The position numbers were made by a program, and so were the translations under genes. A model generated the notes under the pieces. The model did not search any database. It had not been told where the DNA came from and worked only from the letters and a program-made list of their open reading frames with translations. A DNA stretch of 58,219 bases from an uncultured Bacteroides sp. (GTDB lineage: Bacteria; Bacteroidota; Bacteroidia; Bacteroidales; Bacteroidaceae). Position 1 is the first letter of the stretch; each line of letters begins with the position of its first letter. Location: positions 1 to 58,219 of the forward strand of contig NZ_CASFWU010000005.1 in assembly GCF_949298305.1 (NCBI RefSeq), written 5' to 3'. Below are positions 51,520 through 58,219 of the stretch, piece after piece.

Positions 51520-52836
51520 TTATGCGTTGAAGAGTACATCGCTCAGCGATTGCAGAGCCGCTTTCTTGTCGCATTCACGGACAAGGAACGAAATGTTGTA
51601 ATTACTTCCTCCGAACGAAATCATACGTACGGGAATGTCTCGCATAGCGTCCAAAGCTCTGGCTTCGAAACCAACATTCTCCCATTCCAAATCGCCCACC
51701 ACACAGATGATACACATGTCGCGGTCTACTGTCACGGTACCATACTTCTTCAAGTCATCCAGGATTTCGTTCAGATGCTTGGTATTGTCTATCGAGACAG
51801 AAACGCCCACTTCTGAAGTACAAACCATGTCGATGGAAGTCTGGTAGCTTTCAAATATCTCGAACACCTTGCGCAAGAAGCCGTGAGCCAGCAACATGCG
51901 GCTGGACTTGATTTTAATGGCGGTGATGTTATCCTTGGCGGCAACAGCCTTGATGCGTCCTTTCTCCGTATCGTTGGAAATGAGCGTACCGGGAGCAGCC
52001 GGGTCCATCGTATTCAGCAAACGTACGGGGATATTGGCATATTTAGCCGGCTGGATACAAGTGGGATGCAGAATTTTTGCACCGAAATAAGCCAATTCGG
52101 CAGCCTCCTCAAAATGAAGATGACGTACGGGGGAGGTCTTGTCCACAATGCGGGGGTCGTTATTGTGCATACCGTCGATGTCGGTCCAAATCTGAATTTC
52201 GGAAGCATTGACTGCCGCACCAATCAGCGAAGCTGTATAGTCGCTACCGCCACGTTGCAGGTTGTCTATCTCACCGTAAGCATTGCGGCAAATGAAACCC
52301 TGCGTAATATAAATTTCTGCATCGGGATGCAGCTCGAGCTGAACCTGAAGTTTGTCCTTGATGTAAACGGGGTCTGGTTCTGCATTCTTGTCTGTACGCA
52401 TAAAGTCCAAGGCAGGGAGCAGAACAGATTTAACGCCGCACTCCTGCAGGTAATAATTCATCATGGCGGTTGAAATCAATTCGCCCTGTGCCAACACCAC
52501 TTTTTCCTCAAAGAGTGTAAACAAGTCTTTGGTATAAGAACGGATGTAGTCAAAATGGGACTTGATGAGTTCCAGCCCTTTCTGCTTATATTCCGGCGTT
52601 GCATAAAGTTCGTCAACATGCTGGCGGTATTTGCTCTCCAGCCGGTTGATAATTTCATTGGCACCTTCCGGATTCTTCTTGTACAAATAATCCGAAATTT
52701 CCACCAATGTGTTTGTGGTACCCGACATGGCAGAGAGAACCACAATCTTACATTCACCATCGGTAATCAACTTGGCCACTTCCTTCATTCTTTGGGCCGA
52801 ACCTACTGAAGTACCTCCAAACTTTAAAACTTTCAT
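51520..52836 (-). CDS. lysC: Aspartokinase (monofunctional, lysine-sensitive type)
   Basis: The 438-residue kinase starts with KFGGTSVGSAQRM, has the catalytic GGSDYTASLIGAAVNASEIQIWTDIDG and SPVRHLHFEEAAELAYFGAKILHP, and ends with two ACT domains (from about residue 305: ITAIKIKSSRMLLAHGFLRK; then IICVVGDLEWENVGFEARAL). No homoserine dehydrogenase domain is fused. It phosphorylates aspartate, the first step to lysine, diaminopimelate, threonine and methionine. Feedback by lysine is expected from family. Confidence 0.96.
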   Translation of the reverse strand: MKVLKFGGTSVGSAQRMKEVAKLITDGECKIVVLSAMSGTTNTLVEISDYLYKKNPEGANEIINRLESKYRQHVDELYATPEYKQKGLELIKSHFDYIRSYTKDLFTLFEEKVVLAQGELISTAMMNYYLQECGVKSVLLPALDFMRTDKNAEPDPVYIKDKLQVQLELHPDAEIYITQGFICRNAYGEIDNLQRGGSDYTASLIGAAVNASEIQIWTDIDGMHNNDPRIVDKTSPVRHLHFEEAAELAYFGAKILHPTCIQPAKYANIPVRLLNTMDPAAPGTLISNDTEKGRIKAVAAKDNITAIKIKSSRMLLAHGFLRKVFEIFESYQTSIDMVCTSEVGVSVSIDNTKHLNEILDDLKKYGTVTVDRDMCIICVVGDLEWENVGFEARALDAMRDIPVRMISFGGSNYNISFLVRECDKKAALQSLSDVLFNA

Positions 52837-52870
52837 TTTCGTTTCTGTATTAATTTAGTTTATAGTTAGC

Positions 52871-52896
52871 GGCCCGCCTTCTCCAGGTTTCGGGCC
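52871..52896. repeat. GGCCCG/CGGGCC hairpin between ftsE and lysC
   Basis: GGCCCG (52871-52876) and CGGGCC (52891-52896) pair, in the 81-base gap between ftsE and lysC. On the minus strand no T run follows, so attenuator or partial terminator are only possibilities. No lysine riboswitch was recognised. Confidence 0.4.
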
Positions 52897-52917
52897 ATCA
52901 TTTATTTCCTCGTATAA

Positions 52918-53616
52918 TTAGACCACACCAACATCTATCCGTCCATCCGCCACTTCGGCAATCCGATGGTCGGCACAACGATACACCTTCCCCGGATATT
53001 CACGGAGCAATTGCAGGTTATGTGTGGTCATAATAACCAAAGAACCGCTGTCGCTGATATCGTGCAACAGTTCCGTGATACCACGCCCCGTCTCGACATC
53101 CAAATTGCCTGTCGGTTCGTCGGCCAAAATCACTTGCGGAGAATTCAGCATGGCGCGCGCTATCACAATACGCTGCTGCTCACCACCCGACAATTCATTA
53201 GGCAACTTGTAGCCTTTGTTGCTCATCCCCACCATGCCCAGCACTTCTTCTATCCGGTCAGCTATTTCGCCCCTGTTTTTCCACCCCGTGGCCCTGAGCA
53301 CAAACTCAAGGTTACTGTTCACCGTACGATCCGTCAGCAGCTGGAAGTCTTGAAAAACGATTCCCATCCTGCGACGCAACTGAGGCAAAGACTTGCGTTT
53401 CAAGCGAAACATGTCATATCCCAGTACTACCGCCTCACCTCCGGCCACTTCCAGCTCACCATAAAAAGTCTTCATCAGGGAGGTCTTTCCAGACCCCACC
53501 TTTCCTATCAGGTAAACAAATTCACCTTTGTGAAGATTCATATTGACATCTTCGAGCACACACAACTCCTGCTGACGTACCGTCACATTCTTATATTGTA
53601 TCAACGCTTCTTCCAT
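52918..53616 (-). CDS. ftsE: FtsE-like ABC transporter ATP-binding protein
   Basis: A 232-residue ABC ATPase: Walker A GKVGSGKTS, Q-loop VFQDFQLL, signature LSGGEQQR, Walker B VILADEPTGN and switch His in MTTHN. The short length and QDFQLLTDRTV segment resemble FtsE, which with FtsX controls peptidoglycan hydrolases during division. No ftsX lies next to it. It lies between hisIE (27 bases upstream) and lysC, a placement I recall from other Bacteroides genomes. Confidence 0.88.
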   Translation of the reverse strand: MEEALIQYKNVTVRQQELCVLEDVNMNLHKGEFVYLIGKVGSGKTSLMKTFYGELEVAGGEAVVLGYDMFRLKRKSLPQLRRRMGIVFQDFQLLTDRTVNSNLEFVLRATGWKNRGEIADRIEEVLGMVGMSNKGYKLPNELSGGEQQRIVIARAMLNSPQVILADEPTGNLDVETGRGITELLHDISDSGSLVIMTTHNLQLLREYPGKVYRCADHRIAEVADGRIDVGVV

Positions 53617-53643
53617 TGTGGCATACAGGGGTGAAAAGAAAGG

Positions 53644-54255
53644 TCAATGCTTCTTCCAGGTTGCACTATGGCGTTCTTGCAACTCCCGTGCCAAGTCCTC
53701 AATACGGTAACCTTTAGACGTCAGCAGTACAATCAGATGATACAGCAAATCGGCTCCTTCATAAATCAGACGTTCATCCGTTCCGTTACATGCCTCTATC
53801 ACAGTCTCCACAGCTTCCTCACCCACTTTCTGTGCCATTTTATTCACTCCGGAGCGGAAAAGGCTTGTGGTATAAGAATTCTCGGGCATCTCGGCATGGC
53901 GTTTGTCTATGAAGTCCTGTAATAACTTCAAGAACATCACCGGTTCCTCGTTCTTCTCACCCCAACAAGTATCAGTGCCCTTGTGGCACACGGGACCGAC
54001 CGGATGCACCTGTACCAGCAAAGTGTCACAATCACAATCCTCCTTCATGGACACAACATGCAGGAAATTTCCACTTTCTTCGCCCTTGGTCCACAGACGG
54101 TTCTTGGTGCGGCTGAAAAATGTCACCTTTCCCGTCTCCAATGTCTTTTCGTAGGCCTCCTTATTCATGAAGCCCAACATCAGCACTTTGGCTGTATCTG
54201 CATCCTGTATGATTGCCGGAACCAGTCCGTTCATCTTTTCAAAATCCAAAGTCAT
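53644..54255 (-). CDS. hisIE: Bifunctional phosphoribosyl-AMP cyclohydrolase/ATP pyrophosphatase
   Basis: The 203-residue HisIE fusion does steps 2 and 3 of histidine synthesis. HisI domain (1-105): GFMNKEAYEKTLETGKVTFF, SRTKNRLWTKGEESGN and the zinc site with DCDCDTLLVQVHPVGPVCH. HisE domain (115-203): SYTTSLFRSGVNKMAQKVGEE and ADLLYHLIVLL. It follows hisF by 46 bases in the order hisH-hisA-hisF-hisIE. Confidence 0.97.
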   Translation of the reverse strand: MTLDFEKMNGLVPAIIQDADTAKVLMLGFMNKEAYEKTLETGKVTFFSRTKNRLWTKGEESGNFLHVVSMKEDCDCDTLLVQVHPVGPVCHKGTDTCWGEKNEEPVMFLKLLQDFIDKRHAEMPENSYTTSLFRSGVNKMAQKVGEEAVETVIEACNGTDERLIYEGADLLYHLIVLLTSKGYRIEDLARELQERHSATWKKH

Positions 54256-54301
54256 CTTTGTTCTATATATTTATTTATAACCTTACACAGACTTTATGAA
54301 G

Positions 54302-55060
54302 TCAGATTGTGCGCATGGGGATTCCATGGCCGCAAAGATACAATTTTAAATCGGGAATTTTAATTTCTCCGAAATGAAAAACGCTGGCCGCCAAAGCGGC
54401 ATCCACTTTTCCCTGCAAAAAGACATCACGGAAGTGCTCCTTGGCCCCCGCTCCGCCCGATGCAATGACCGGGATGGACAAACCTCCCGCCAAAGCTGAC
54501 AAAGCCTCATTGGCATAACCAGTCTTCACACCATCATGATTCATGCTTGTAAACAACACTTCACCCGCTCCGCGCTCCTGTGCCTCATGAGTCCACGCAA
54601 ACAGTTCCTTGTCTGTCTCCACACGGCCGCCATTCAGATAACACCACCAGCCTTTCTCTGTCTGCTTAGCATCTACAGCCAGCACGCACACCTGCGACCC
54701 GTAGTGTTTGGCTATCTCATCTATCAGTTCCGGACGGCGTATGGCCGCAGAATTGATGGAGATTTTATCCGCGCCGGCTTCCAGCAAGCGGTCTACATCG
54801 CTCAGTTCATGGATGCCGCCCCCCACCGTAAAGGGAATACTGATGTTGGCGGCAATGCGCTTCACCAGATCCGCAAAAGTCTTGCGTCCCTCGAAACTGG
54901 CCGTTATGTCCAGGAACACCAGCTCGTCAGCCCCCTGTTCGCTATAAGCTCGGGCTAATTCCACCGGATCACCCGCATGACGCAGATTTACAAAATTTGT
55001 CCCTTTCACTGTTTGTCCGTCTTTGATGTCAAGACAGGGTATGATTCTTTTCGCTAACAC
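54302..55060 (-). CDS. hisF: Imidazole glycerol phosphate synthase, cyclase subunit
   Basis: The GTG at 55060 (reads as MLAKRIIPCLDI) gives the normal 252-residue TIM barrel; an ATG 39 bases upstream would add unconserved residues. Catalytic D11-equivalent is in IIPCLDIKDGQTVKGTNF; phosphate-binding motifs are FTVGGGI and VIASGGAG; the second catalytic Asp is in SMNHDGVKTGY. It uses ammonia passed from HisH. It sits 45 bases after hisA. Confidence 0.96.
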   Translation of the reverse strand: MLAKRIIPCLDIKDGQTVKGTNFVNLRHAGDPVELARAYSEQGADELVFLDITASFEGRKTFADLVKRIAANISIPFTVGGGIHELSDVDRLLEAGADKISINSAAIRRPELIDEIAKHYGSQVCVLAVDAKQTEKGWWCYLNGGRVETDKELFAWTHEAQERGAGEVLFTSMNHDGVKTGYANEALSALAGGLSIPVIASGGAGAKEHFRDVFLQGKVDAALAASVFHFGEIKIPDLKLYLCGHGIPMRTI

Positions 55061-55105
55061 TTGACTACAATTTAGTTCGTTGATACCTAACAAAAACAAA
55101 TGCCG

Positions 55106-55828
55106 CTACCGGAGTCTGTGCTCCAGCTCTTCCAAACTGATGCGCCCTTCATAAAGCGCCTTGCCAAAAATAACGGCCGGCACACCGGCTTCCTCCAAAG
55201 CGGCAATATCATTCATCCCGCTAACACCTCCGCTGGCTATCAGATAGAGGTCGGGATGTTTCTCCAGAATCCGGCCGTACAACGCCAGCGAAGGACCTTG
55301 CAGCATACCGTCGCAACCAATATCGGTACAGATGACCTTTCTGACCCCCTGCTCCGTATAGTTTTGCAGAAAAGGGAAAAGCTCTTGTCCGCTATCCTGT
55401 TTCCAACCATTCACAGCTATCTTGTCCTCCTTCACGTCAGCCCCCAGAATAATCCGCTCCGGTCCATACACCTGGAGCCAATGGCAAAACAGGTCGGGAT
55501 TCTTCACGGCAATACTCCCTCCCGTCACCATCTGAGCCCCGTTTTCAAAGGCTATCCGCAAATCATCATCGCTCTTCACCCCTCCTCCAAAATCAATGAC
55601 CAGCGAAGTGGCCGAAGCTATCTGCTCCAAGACTCGATAATTCACAATGTGGTGGGTAGCCGCGCCGTCCAGGTCTACCAAATGCAGGCGACGGATACCA
55701 TGCCCCTCCAGTTCTTTGGCCACTTCCACGGGATTCTCGTTATAAACCTTCTTGCTATCATAGTCTCCGCGGGAAAGGCGCACACACTTCCCCTCAATAA
55801 TGTCAATGGCAGGAATCAGTTCTATCAT
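55106..55828 (-). CDS. hisA: ProFAR isomerase
   Basis: A 240-residue TIM barrel with IPAIDIIEGKCVRLSRGDYD at the start (catalytic Asp), VIDFGGGVKSDDDL, VICTDIGCDGMLQGPS (second catalytic Asp) and LIASGGVSGMNDI. It isomerises ProFAR to PRFAR, the substrate of HisF/HisH encoded on each side. Confidence 0.97.
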   Translation of the reverse strand: MIELIPAIDIIEGKCVRLSRGDYDSKKVYNENPVEVAKELEGHGIRRLHLVDLDGAATHHIVNYRVLEQIASATSLVIDFGGGVKSDDDLRIAFENGAQMVTGGSIAVKNPDLFCHWLQVYGPERIILGADVKEDKIAVNGWKQDSGQELFPFLQNYTEQGVRKVICTDIGCDGMLQGPSLALYGRILEKHPDLYLIASGGVSGMNDIAALEEAGVPAVIFGKALYEGRISLEELEHRLR

Positions 55829-55852
55829 ACAGTTCTCATTCTGTTATCAGGG

Positions 55853-56446
55853 TTATTTTATTTCCAAAAAGTTTCTCAGAATACGCTCGCCTACTCCTCC
55901 ACTTTTTTCAGGATGAAACTGAGTAGCGTAATAATTTCCTTTGTGCAAGGCGGCACTGAAAGGCTGTATGTAGTCCGTCACCGCAGCCGTACACTCATTG
56001 ACAGGCACATAGTAGCTGTGCACGAAATAAACATACTCCCCACCTTTGAAACCATCAAACAAACAGCTATTCACCTGCCCGAGGGTGTTCCAGCCCATGT
56101 GGGGCACCTTGTCTTCGTGTCGTTGCGAGACAAAACGTTTCACGTCTACATCAAAAATGCCCAGACAATCCACATCACCCTCTTCAGAATGACGGCACAT
56201 CAACTGCATTCCCAAACAAATGCCCAGCACCGGTTGCTTCAAGTCCATAATCAGGTGGTCCAAGCCCGAAGCCTGCAGATGTCTCATCGTGGTTTCAGCC
56301 TCGCCTACACCCGGAAAGATGACCCTGTCCGCAGCACGAAGCACCGCCTCGTCCGCCGTAATCACTGGCTCTACGCCCAAACGGCGCAAGGCATAATCTA
56401 CCGAACGGATATTACCCGCATTATACTTCACAATAGCTACTTTCAC
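55853..56446 (-). CDS. hisH: Imidazole glycerol phosphate synthase, glutamine amidotransferase subunit
   Basis: A 197-residue class I glutaminase: nucleophile Cys in LGICLGMQLMCRHSEEGD, and the His-Glu pair in ATQFHPEKSGGVG; FPGVGEA is the oxyanion-strand region. It releases ammonia from glutamine for HisF. It appears to be the first his gene here, 110 bases after the purU stop. No his leader peptide was seen. Confidence 0.97.
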   Translation of the reverse strand: MKVAIVKYNAGNIRSVDYALRRLGVEPVITADEAVLRAADRVIFPGVGEAETTMRHLQASGLDHLIMDLKQPVLGICLGMQLMCRHSEEGDVDCLGIFDVDVKRFVSQRHEDKVPHMGWNTLGQVNSCLFDGFKGGEYVYFVHSYYVPVNECTAAVTDYIQPFSAALHKGNYYATQFHPEKSGGVGERILRNFLEIK

Positions 56447-56556
56447 TTTCTTATATCAATTATTAAAGTTTCGCATTCATGAAATCCCAAGCCAATTATC
56501 CACTAAATGATTTCCAAAATCCACAATCTATATTCCACACTCGCTGTCTCGCTGGT

Positions 56557-57411
56557 TCAACTGAATATCACCGTCTTATTCTTATACGCCAGCACTTTGC
56601 GTTCAATGTGCTTCTGCACCGCACGCGACAGGACTATCTTCTCCAAGTCCTTACCCTTGTTAATCAAATCAGTCACGGTGTCCTTGTGCGTGATACGAAC
56701 CACATCCTGCTCAATGATGGGACCGGCGTCCAGTTCTGTTGTCACATAGTGGCTGGTGGCACCGATAATTTTCACCCCACGCTGAAAAGCCGCATGATAA
56801 GGCTTGGCTCCCACGAATGCCGGCAAGAACGAGTGGTGTATATTAATGATACGGTTAGGGAAAGCGTTAATCATCTGCTCAGACACCACCTGCATATAGC
56901 GCGCCAGTACAATGAAATTTACCCTGTGCTCGGCCAGCAGCTCCAGTTCTTTCTTTTCCTGCTCTTCCTTTGTTTCCTTCGTAATGGGGAACAGATAGAA
57001 AGGTATCCCAAAGCGCTCGGCCACATGCTGCAAGTCTGGATGATTGCTGATGATAAGGGGAATTTCCACATTCCACTCACCTGCTGTATAGCGCGCCAGC
57101 AAATCGAACAGACAATGCGACATTTTGGAAACGAATATCGCCATCCTCGGCTTGTGGTCTGAAAAATAGAGCCGGAAACTCATGCCATACTTCTGCGCAT
57201 ACAGAGTGGCAAAATAATCCTCAATTTTCTCTTGTGGAACCAGGAAATGCTCCAGCTCCCATTCTATCCGCATAAAAAATATATCCTCCACATGGTCTAC
57301 ATACTGGTCCAGGTAGACTATGTTTCCTTTGTTTTCAGTAATGAAGCCGGTTACTTCGGCAAGAATACCCGGCCTGTCAGGACAATGCAGCAACAATTTA
57401 GCAGTTTTCAT
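56557..57411 (-). CDS. purU: Formyltetrahydrofolate deformylase
   Basis: A 284-residue protein with an N-terminal ACT domain (LLHCPDRPGILAEVTGFI) and a formyltransferase-like C-domain: FVSKMSHCLFDLL, NIHHSFLPAFVGAKPYHAAF (catalytic His-Asn region) and GATSHYVTTELDAGPIIEQD. It hydrolyses 10-formyl-THF to formate and THF, balancing one-carbon units; in E. coli it is regulated by methionine and glycine. Glycine is also the product of Tdh/Kbl in this window. Confidence 0.95.
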   Translation of the reverse strand: MKTAKLLLHCPDRPGILAEVTGFITENKGNIVYLDQYVDHVEDIFFMRIEWELEHFLVPQEKIEDYFATLYAQKYGMSFRLYFSDHKPRMAIFVSKMSHCLFDLLARYTAGEWNVEIPLIISNHPDLQHVAERFGIPFYLFPITKETKEEQEKKELELLAEHRVNFIVLARYMQVVSEQMINAFPNRIINIHHSFLPAFVGAKPYHAAFQRGVKIIGATSHYVTTELDAGPIIEQDVVRITHKDTVTDLINKGKDLEKIVLSRAVQKHIERKVLAYKNKTVIFS

Positions 57412-57497
57412 TCATATTTTCCATTTAGGGCTGGCTCTGCAAACACAAAGCATTGCCATTTACAATCCCAGATTACAACATTCTTTAATTAAGGCTG

Positions 57498-57528
57498 CAA
57501 AAATAACGATTTACTGCAAATCGACGAA
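57498..57528 (-). promoter_or_regulatory. Promoter of purU (and possibly the his-lys run)
   Basis: Minus strand: TTCG at 57528-57525, 19-base spacer, TATTTTTG at 57505-57498, with the TAAATCGT element in front of the -7 box, identical over 16 bases to the adh and DUF3352 promoters. The leader is about 80 bases. Confidence 0.7.
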
Positions 57529-57720
57529 CTTTTCGAGCAGAAAGTTTACTTCCACCTTAAAAACGTTTCGTTCTCTTCATTTCGGGCAACGCCATACGCA
57601 GCCAGACTCACTGAATAGAACATCCCCAAAGACACTGCGACATTCCTCACACAACATACTGATAATGAAGCGACAGTAAAAAACAGGCAAAAAAAGTAGA
57701 AAAAAAAACGCCGATAGTTC

Positions 57721-57750
57721 TTGCCAATTCAAAAAAAACATCTACCTTTG
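57721..57750 (+). promoter_or_regulatory. Promoter of the tRNA-Asp remnant
   Basis: TTG (57721-57723), 19-base spacer, TACCTTTG (57743-57750): a textbook Bacteroides promoter, with transcription expected about 30 bases before the tRNA sequence. Confidence 0.85.
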
Positions 57751-57788
57751 CAACCGCAATCGAGAGAGATAGCAACGAAACAACAAAT

Positions 57789-57840
57789 GGTGCGGTAGTT
57801 CAGCCTGGTTAGAATACATGCCTGTCACGCATGGGGTCGC
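57789..57840 (+). tRNA. tRNA-Asp (anticodon GTC), 3'-truncated, probably a pseudogene
   Basis: Acceptor 5' strand GGTGCGG, D arm GTTC...GAAT, and a complete anticodon arm CATGC-CTGTCAC-GCATG with anticodon GTC, then variable loop GGGTC. The sequence ends after the first two T-stem bases (GC) and passes straight into a terminator stem. The T arm, the acceptor 3' strand and the discriminator base are missing, so it cannot fold into or be charged as a tRNA. The D loop also appears one base longer than in the E. coli gene. Promoter and terminator look intact. Confidence 0.88.
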
Positions 57841-57881
57841 AAAGCCTTGATTTTCAGAAAAAATCAAGGCTTTATTTTTTT
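57841..57881 (+). terminator. Terminator directly abutting the tRNA-Asp remnant
   Basis: AAAGCCTTGATTTT (57841-57854) and AAAATCAAGGCTTT (57860-57873): a perfect 14-bp stem, 5-base loop and a run of seven T. Confidence 0.95.
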
Positions 57882-58098
57882 GACCAGACGAAAGTCATGT
57901 GAAAATACAAGCCCATCACACAATACGCAAAACGCCCGTCTTCATTAACACACGCATCAGCCTACCCCTCCCCACTGGAAATCAAAAGAAAAAATACGGA
58001 TGCCAACTTAATGTCACAAAGCACGCATCGACAACCAACAGGACCAGATTTACCGTTATTTACACGCACCACCAAGCCGCAAAACCGACTTTCAGTTC
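57882..58098. other. Spacer after tRNA remnant
   Basis: No gene, att-like copy of the missing tRNA 3' end, or repeat was found. The base composition is C- and A-rich on the plus strand. Confidence 0.4.
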
Positions 58099-58219
58099 TC
58101 AATCAACCGCCTTCACCCAATACCCGTTCCCGTACCTCGTATGCACCCTGCGGCCCAGCTGCGCCAGCAGGCGGGCAAAGGACGTACAGGTACAGTCCTT
58201 CAGGGCGGAGGGATTCTTG
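58099..58219 (-). CDS. C-terminal fragment of an unidentified protein
   Basis: A minus-strand frame enters from the right edge and ends at TGA (58101-58099); 39 residues are visible, with SFARLLAQLG, then RRVHTRYGNGYWVKAVD at the end. The basic HTRYGN tail resembles, from memory, the C-termini of VapE/DUF3874-type proteins found in Bacteroides mobile and capsule loci. With so little sequence this is only a suggestion. Confidence 0.4.
   Translation of the reverse strand, partial: KNPSALKDCTCTSFARLLAQLGRRVHTRYGNGYWVKAVD

Noticed and set aside
52837..52917. Lysine riboswitch before lysC
   Set aside because: The gap is only 81 bases with a single 6-bp hairpin; far too small for an L box.
1..58219. 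Window as one integrated mobile element between recombinase and tRNA-Asp
   Set aside because: The 56 kb between them is conserved housekeeping DNA in normal Bacteroidales order, with no transfer or phage genes and no duplicated tRNA 3' end.

Overview
The window looks like chromosome from a Bacteroides-type bacterium (order Bacteroidales). The grounds are: -7 boxes of the form TAnnTTTG with a TTTG/TTG box 19-21 bases upstream (seen at bamD, prs, folC, DUF3127 and a tRNA-Asp remnant); little use of Shine-Dalgarno sites; a Bacteroidetes-type RNA polymerase omega gene; TPR-containing sensor kinases; an SDR-type threonine dehydrogenase; and familiar Bacteroidales gene orders (hisH-hisA-hisF-hisIE-ftsE-lysC-lysA, and dnaN-exonuclease-coaBC-recN-rlmB). 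Most of the window is core chromosome. Only the two edges look accessory: a tyrosine recombinase cut by the left end, and a 3'-truncated tRNA-Asp followed by the tail of an unidentified gene at the right end.

Layout. 1-2.8 kb: partial recombinase and an MFS exporter. 2.8-7.8 kb: a KtrA-like protein, a TPR sensor kinase, a NarL-type regulator and a LamG-like multi-pass membrane protein. 7.9-9.6 kb: bamD-rpoZ-DUF4293 operon. 9.7-11.6 kb: ACT protein and PaaK. 11.8-13.8 kb: uvrB. 13.9-20.5 kb: three translationally coupled genes for a 1459-residue double sensor kinase, its response regulator and an AbgT transporter. 20.6-22.5 kb: alcohol dehydrogenase and SpoU methyltransferase. 23-24 kb: prs. 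24.3-25.5 kb: secreted MORN-repeat protein. 25.6-30.5 kb: PBP1A, FolK-like, KdsB and inactive-looking M16 protein operon. 31-34 kb: phoH, folC, ridA. 34.3-41.7 kb: dnaN, exonuclease, coaBC, recN, rlmB and TPR/pseudo-trypsin run. 42-42.3 kb: SSB-like DUF3127 protein. 42.6-48.1 kb: threonine dehydrogenase, lipoprotein, murB, metallo-beta-lactamase-fold hydrolase and DUF3352-like protein. 48.2-49.4 kb: kbl. 49.7-57.4 kb: ferritin, lysA, lysC, ftsE, hisIE, hisF, hisA, hisH, purU.

Functional links. Tdh and Kbl, divergently transcribed, complete threonine to glycine plus acetyl-CoA. LysC and LysA feed lysine and diaminopimelate, and MurB, PBP1A and KdsB use or build the envelope. FolC, a FolK-like protein, PurU and a predicted p-aminobenzoyl-glutamate transporter all touch folate, though they lie in different operons.

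The least ordinary signals are: (i) the double sensor kinase, in which two complete receptor-kinase modules are fused end to end, the second with a degraded ATP site, coupled to a regulator and AbgT; (ii) arrays of 22-24 bp tandem units, several palindromic, in four intergenic gaps, two of which belong to one dispersed sequence family; (iii) a tRNA-Asp gene that keeps its promoter and terminator but lacks its T arm and 3' acceptor strand; (iv) a small SSB-like OB-fold protein with an SSB-type acidic tip divergent from the dnaN/exonuclease operon. All family names come from reading the translations, with no database search.
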